Origin: Desulfobacter sp.
Lineage (GTDB): Bacteria; Desulfobacterota; Desulfobacteria; Desulfobacterales; Desulfobacteraceae
NCBI GenBank assembly: GCA_028768545.1
Contig: CP054838.1
Span: forward strand, 3,459,001 to 3,523,000
Direction of reading: 5' to 3'
Length of the DNA: 64,000 nucleotides
The notes under the pieces are model-generated. The model saw only the letters and a list, made by a program, of their open reading frames with translations, had not been told where the DNA came from and searched no databases. Positions 62,590 through 64,000 of the stretch are shown here, in pieces (position 1 is the first letter of the stretch; every line of letters begins with the position of its first letter). The translations under genes and the position numbers were made by a program.

Positions 62590-63776
62590 TTGGAATTTCA
62601 AAACTTTATTGTGCCACTGTCGAGCCATCCGATACCCTGAGATATTCCAGGGAATCCGGAAAACTGCCCTCCCACCTGCTGCAGTTTTCCATTGATAAAA
62701 AACCTGTGGTGGTCTGGAATATGACACGGCGGTGCAACCTTAAATGTGTTCATTGTTATGCCAAATCCGAAGATATCAACTATGACAATGAGCTGAACCA
62801 TGAACAAAGCCTTGCCATGATGGATGATCTGGCTGAATTTGGTGTGCCTGTACTTCTTTTTTCAGGCGGGGAACCCACCATCCATCCCAGACTTGTGGAG
62901 TATGCCCAATATGCCGTTTCCAAAGGCATGCGGGCCGTGATCTCAACCAACGGCACCCTGATTACCAAAGAAAAGGCAAAACAGCTTAAAGAGGTGGGTC
63001 TTTCCTATGTGGGCATCAGTTTGGACGGACTTGAAGATACCCATGATAAATTCCGGGGAGTGCCCGGGGCTTTTAAAAAAGCCATGCAGGCGGTTGACAA
63101 TTGCCAGGAAGTCGGGATCAAGGTGGGGTTGCGCTTTACCATCAACAAACGCAATGTCCAGGATATTGACGGAATTTTTGATCTGCTCGAAGCAAAAAAT
63201 ATTCCCAGGGCCTGTTTTTATCATCTGGTCTATTCAGGCCGGGGCTCTGAAATTGCCAAAGAAGACCTTTCCCACGAAGAAACCAGAAAGGTGCTGGATT
63301 TGATCATGGACCGGACCAAAGCCCTCCATGACCGGAATAAACCCAAAGAAGTGCTCACCGTGGACAACCATGCCGACGGCCCATACCTATACCAACGTCT
63401 GCTCAAAGAGGATCCTGAACGGGCAGCAGAGGTATTAGAACTTCTTGAGATGAACGAGGGCAACAATTCAGGCCGGGGTATCGGCTGTATTTCCTGGGAC
63501 GGAGAGGTTCATCCGGACCAGTTCTGGAGGGAAAAATCCCTTGGCAACATCAAGGACAGACCCTTTTCAGAGATCTGGATGGATCCTGAGAATGACTTTC
63601 TCATGAAAATGAAAGAAAAGAAAAAACATGTCAAGGGCCGATGCGCTGAATGCCGCTGGCTGGACATCTGTGCCGGGAATTTTCGGGCCCGTGCAGAATC
63701 GGTTGCCAATGACCCCTGGGATTCAGATCCAGCCTGTTACCTGACTGACAAAGAGATTAAAAAGGAGGAAGGCTGA
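62586..63776 (+). CDS. ahbC: 12,18-didecarboxysiroheme deacetylase AhbC (radical SAM)
   Basis: A 396-residue radical SAM protein. The SAM cluster Cys are in RRCNLKCVHCYAK (Cys50, 54, 57), followed by FSGGEPTIHP. The C-terminal SPASM-type region has Cys at 301, 353, 356, 362 and 384 (CISWDGEVHPDQFW, RCAECRWLDICAGNFR). The opening GISKLYC and the NFRARAE segment are typical of AhbC. It removes the acetate side chains at C2 and C7 in the siroheme-dependent heme pathway, giving iron-coproporphyrin III; AhbD would finish. Its one-base overlap with hemB supports a tetrapyrrole role. Confidence 0.9.
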   Translation: MIGISKLYCATVEPSDTLRYSRESGKLPSHLLQFSIDKKPVVVWNMTRRCNLKCVHCYAKSEDINYDNELNHEQSLAMMDDLAEFGVPVLLFSGGEPTIHPRLVEYAQYAVSKGMRAVISTNGTLITKEKAKQLKEVGLSYVGISLDGLEDTHDKFRGVPGAFKKAMQAVDNCQEVGIKVGLRFTINKRNVQDIDGIFDLLEAKNIPRACFYHLVYSGRGSEIAKEDLSHEETRKVLDLIMDRTKALHDRNKPKEVLTVDNHADGPYLYQRLLKEDPERAAEVLELLEMNEGNNSGRGIGCISWDGEVHPDQFWREKSLGNIKDRPFSEIWMDPENDFLMKMKEKKKHVKGRCAECRWLDICAGNFRARAESVANDPWDSDPACYLTDKEIKKEEG

Positions 63777-64000
63777 TGTTATTTCCCGACTACCGGGGCA
63801 GACGGCTTAGGGCCACAGATAGTTTCAGACGAATGATCAGGGAGACCCGATTATCTCCGGATGATTTTATCCTTCCGCTGTTTGCCGTTGAAGGCAAGTC
63901 AGTTAAACAGCCCATTGAATCCATGCCCGGTCATTTTCAGCTTTCCTGTGACCATATTGTCACCATGGCCCAAAAGGCTAAAGATGCCGGCATTCCGGGC
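63776..64000 (+). CDS. hemB: Delta-aminolevulinic acid dehydratase (5' part, cut by window end)
   Basis: The first 75 codons are visible from ATG 63776, which overlaps the ahbC stop TGA by one base; AAGGAGG lies just upstream. The start LFPDYRGRRLRATDSFRRMIRET, then LPLFAVEG and IESMPGHFQLS, matches the N-terminal arm and first strands of HemB. It joins two 5-aminolevulinates to porphobilinogen. The catalytic lysines lie beyond the window. Confidence 0.92.
   Translation, partial: MLFPDYRGRRLRATDSFRRMIRETRLSPDDFILPLFAVEGKSVKQPIESMPGHFQLSCDHIVTMAQKAKDAGIPG

Overview
The window reads as chromosome of a sulfate-reducing bacterium of the Desulfobacterales type (former Deltaproteobacteria). The pointers are AhbC next to HemB (siroheme-based heme synthesis), an HcyS/DUF39 homocysteine protein, an ArsR-methyltransferase fusion, a Myxococcus-like pilA-pilG-pilH-pilI gene order, and the lptC-lptA-lptB-rpoN-hpf-ptsN-rapZ block. 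The exact genus cannot be fixed from the sequence. Coding density is high and most functions are housekeeping.

Layout. 1-6.7 kb: a truncated dynamin-like GTPase, YqgE, ManC, an ArsR-methyltransferase, an MBL-fold hydrolase and a universal stress protein. 6.8-12.2 kb: a decayed patch with an unknown gene split by a 1,451-bp IS256-type element (8-bp target duplication), an amber codon in both the gene and the transposase, katG, and a marR pseudogene whose two putative operators still match. 12.4-24.3 kb: tRNA-Gly and tRNA-Cys, then one long minus-strand run coaBC-UDG-xerC-hslV-hslU-argB-argD-argF-argH-lipoprotein-folK-fsa-pgsA; hslU carries an internal ochre codon. 24.4-38.5 kb: a type IV pilus locus (pilA, pilG/H/I-like, a GT-C/TPR membrane protein, fimT, pilW, pilV, pilX, pilY1 and two small exported proteins). 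pilV is split by a second IS with a clean 8-bp target duplication. 38.7-44.3 kb: a flippase-like protein and an acyltransferase, then a divergent wlbA-wlbB-wlbC-type cluster for a diacetamido uronic acid sugar nucleotide plus a polyprenyl-phosphate-type glycosyltransferase. 44.3-51.2 kb: a PilR-like regulator at the end of an M23 peptidase-hcyS-lepB-pyrB-pyrC run. 51.4-60.5 kb (plus strand): kdsA-kdsC-lptC-lptA-lptB-rpoN-hpf-ptsN-rapZ-EIIA, gap-tpiA-secG and tRNA-Leu. 60.6-64 kb: a 58-residue four-cysteine protein, an unusual ClpX-like AAA+ protein, ahbC and the start of hemB.

How it fits together. A sigma-54 promoter with ideal -24/-12 spacing lies upstream of pilA, and both a PilR-like activator and RpoN are encoded in the window. 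The sugar-nucleotide genes and the GT-C membrane protein flanking the pilus genes make pilin or surface glycan modification a reasonable hypothesis. The kds/lpt genes show a lipopolysaccharide-bearing outer membrane.

The most striking general feature is recent gene decay: two IS insertions inside genes, at least three nonsense codons outside homopolymers, and three or four single-base indels. The indels in homopolymers could be sequencing errors; the IS insertions and their duplications cannot. I found no CRISPR array, phage or clear defence system. The least understood intact items are the ClpX-like protein, the four-cysteine miniprotein and the GT-C/TPR protein next to pilHI.
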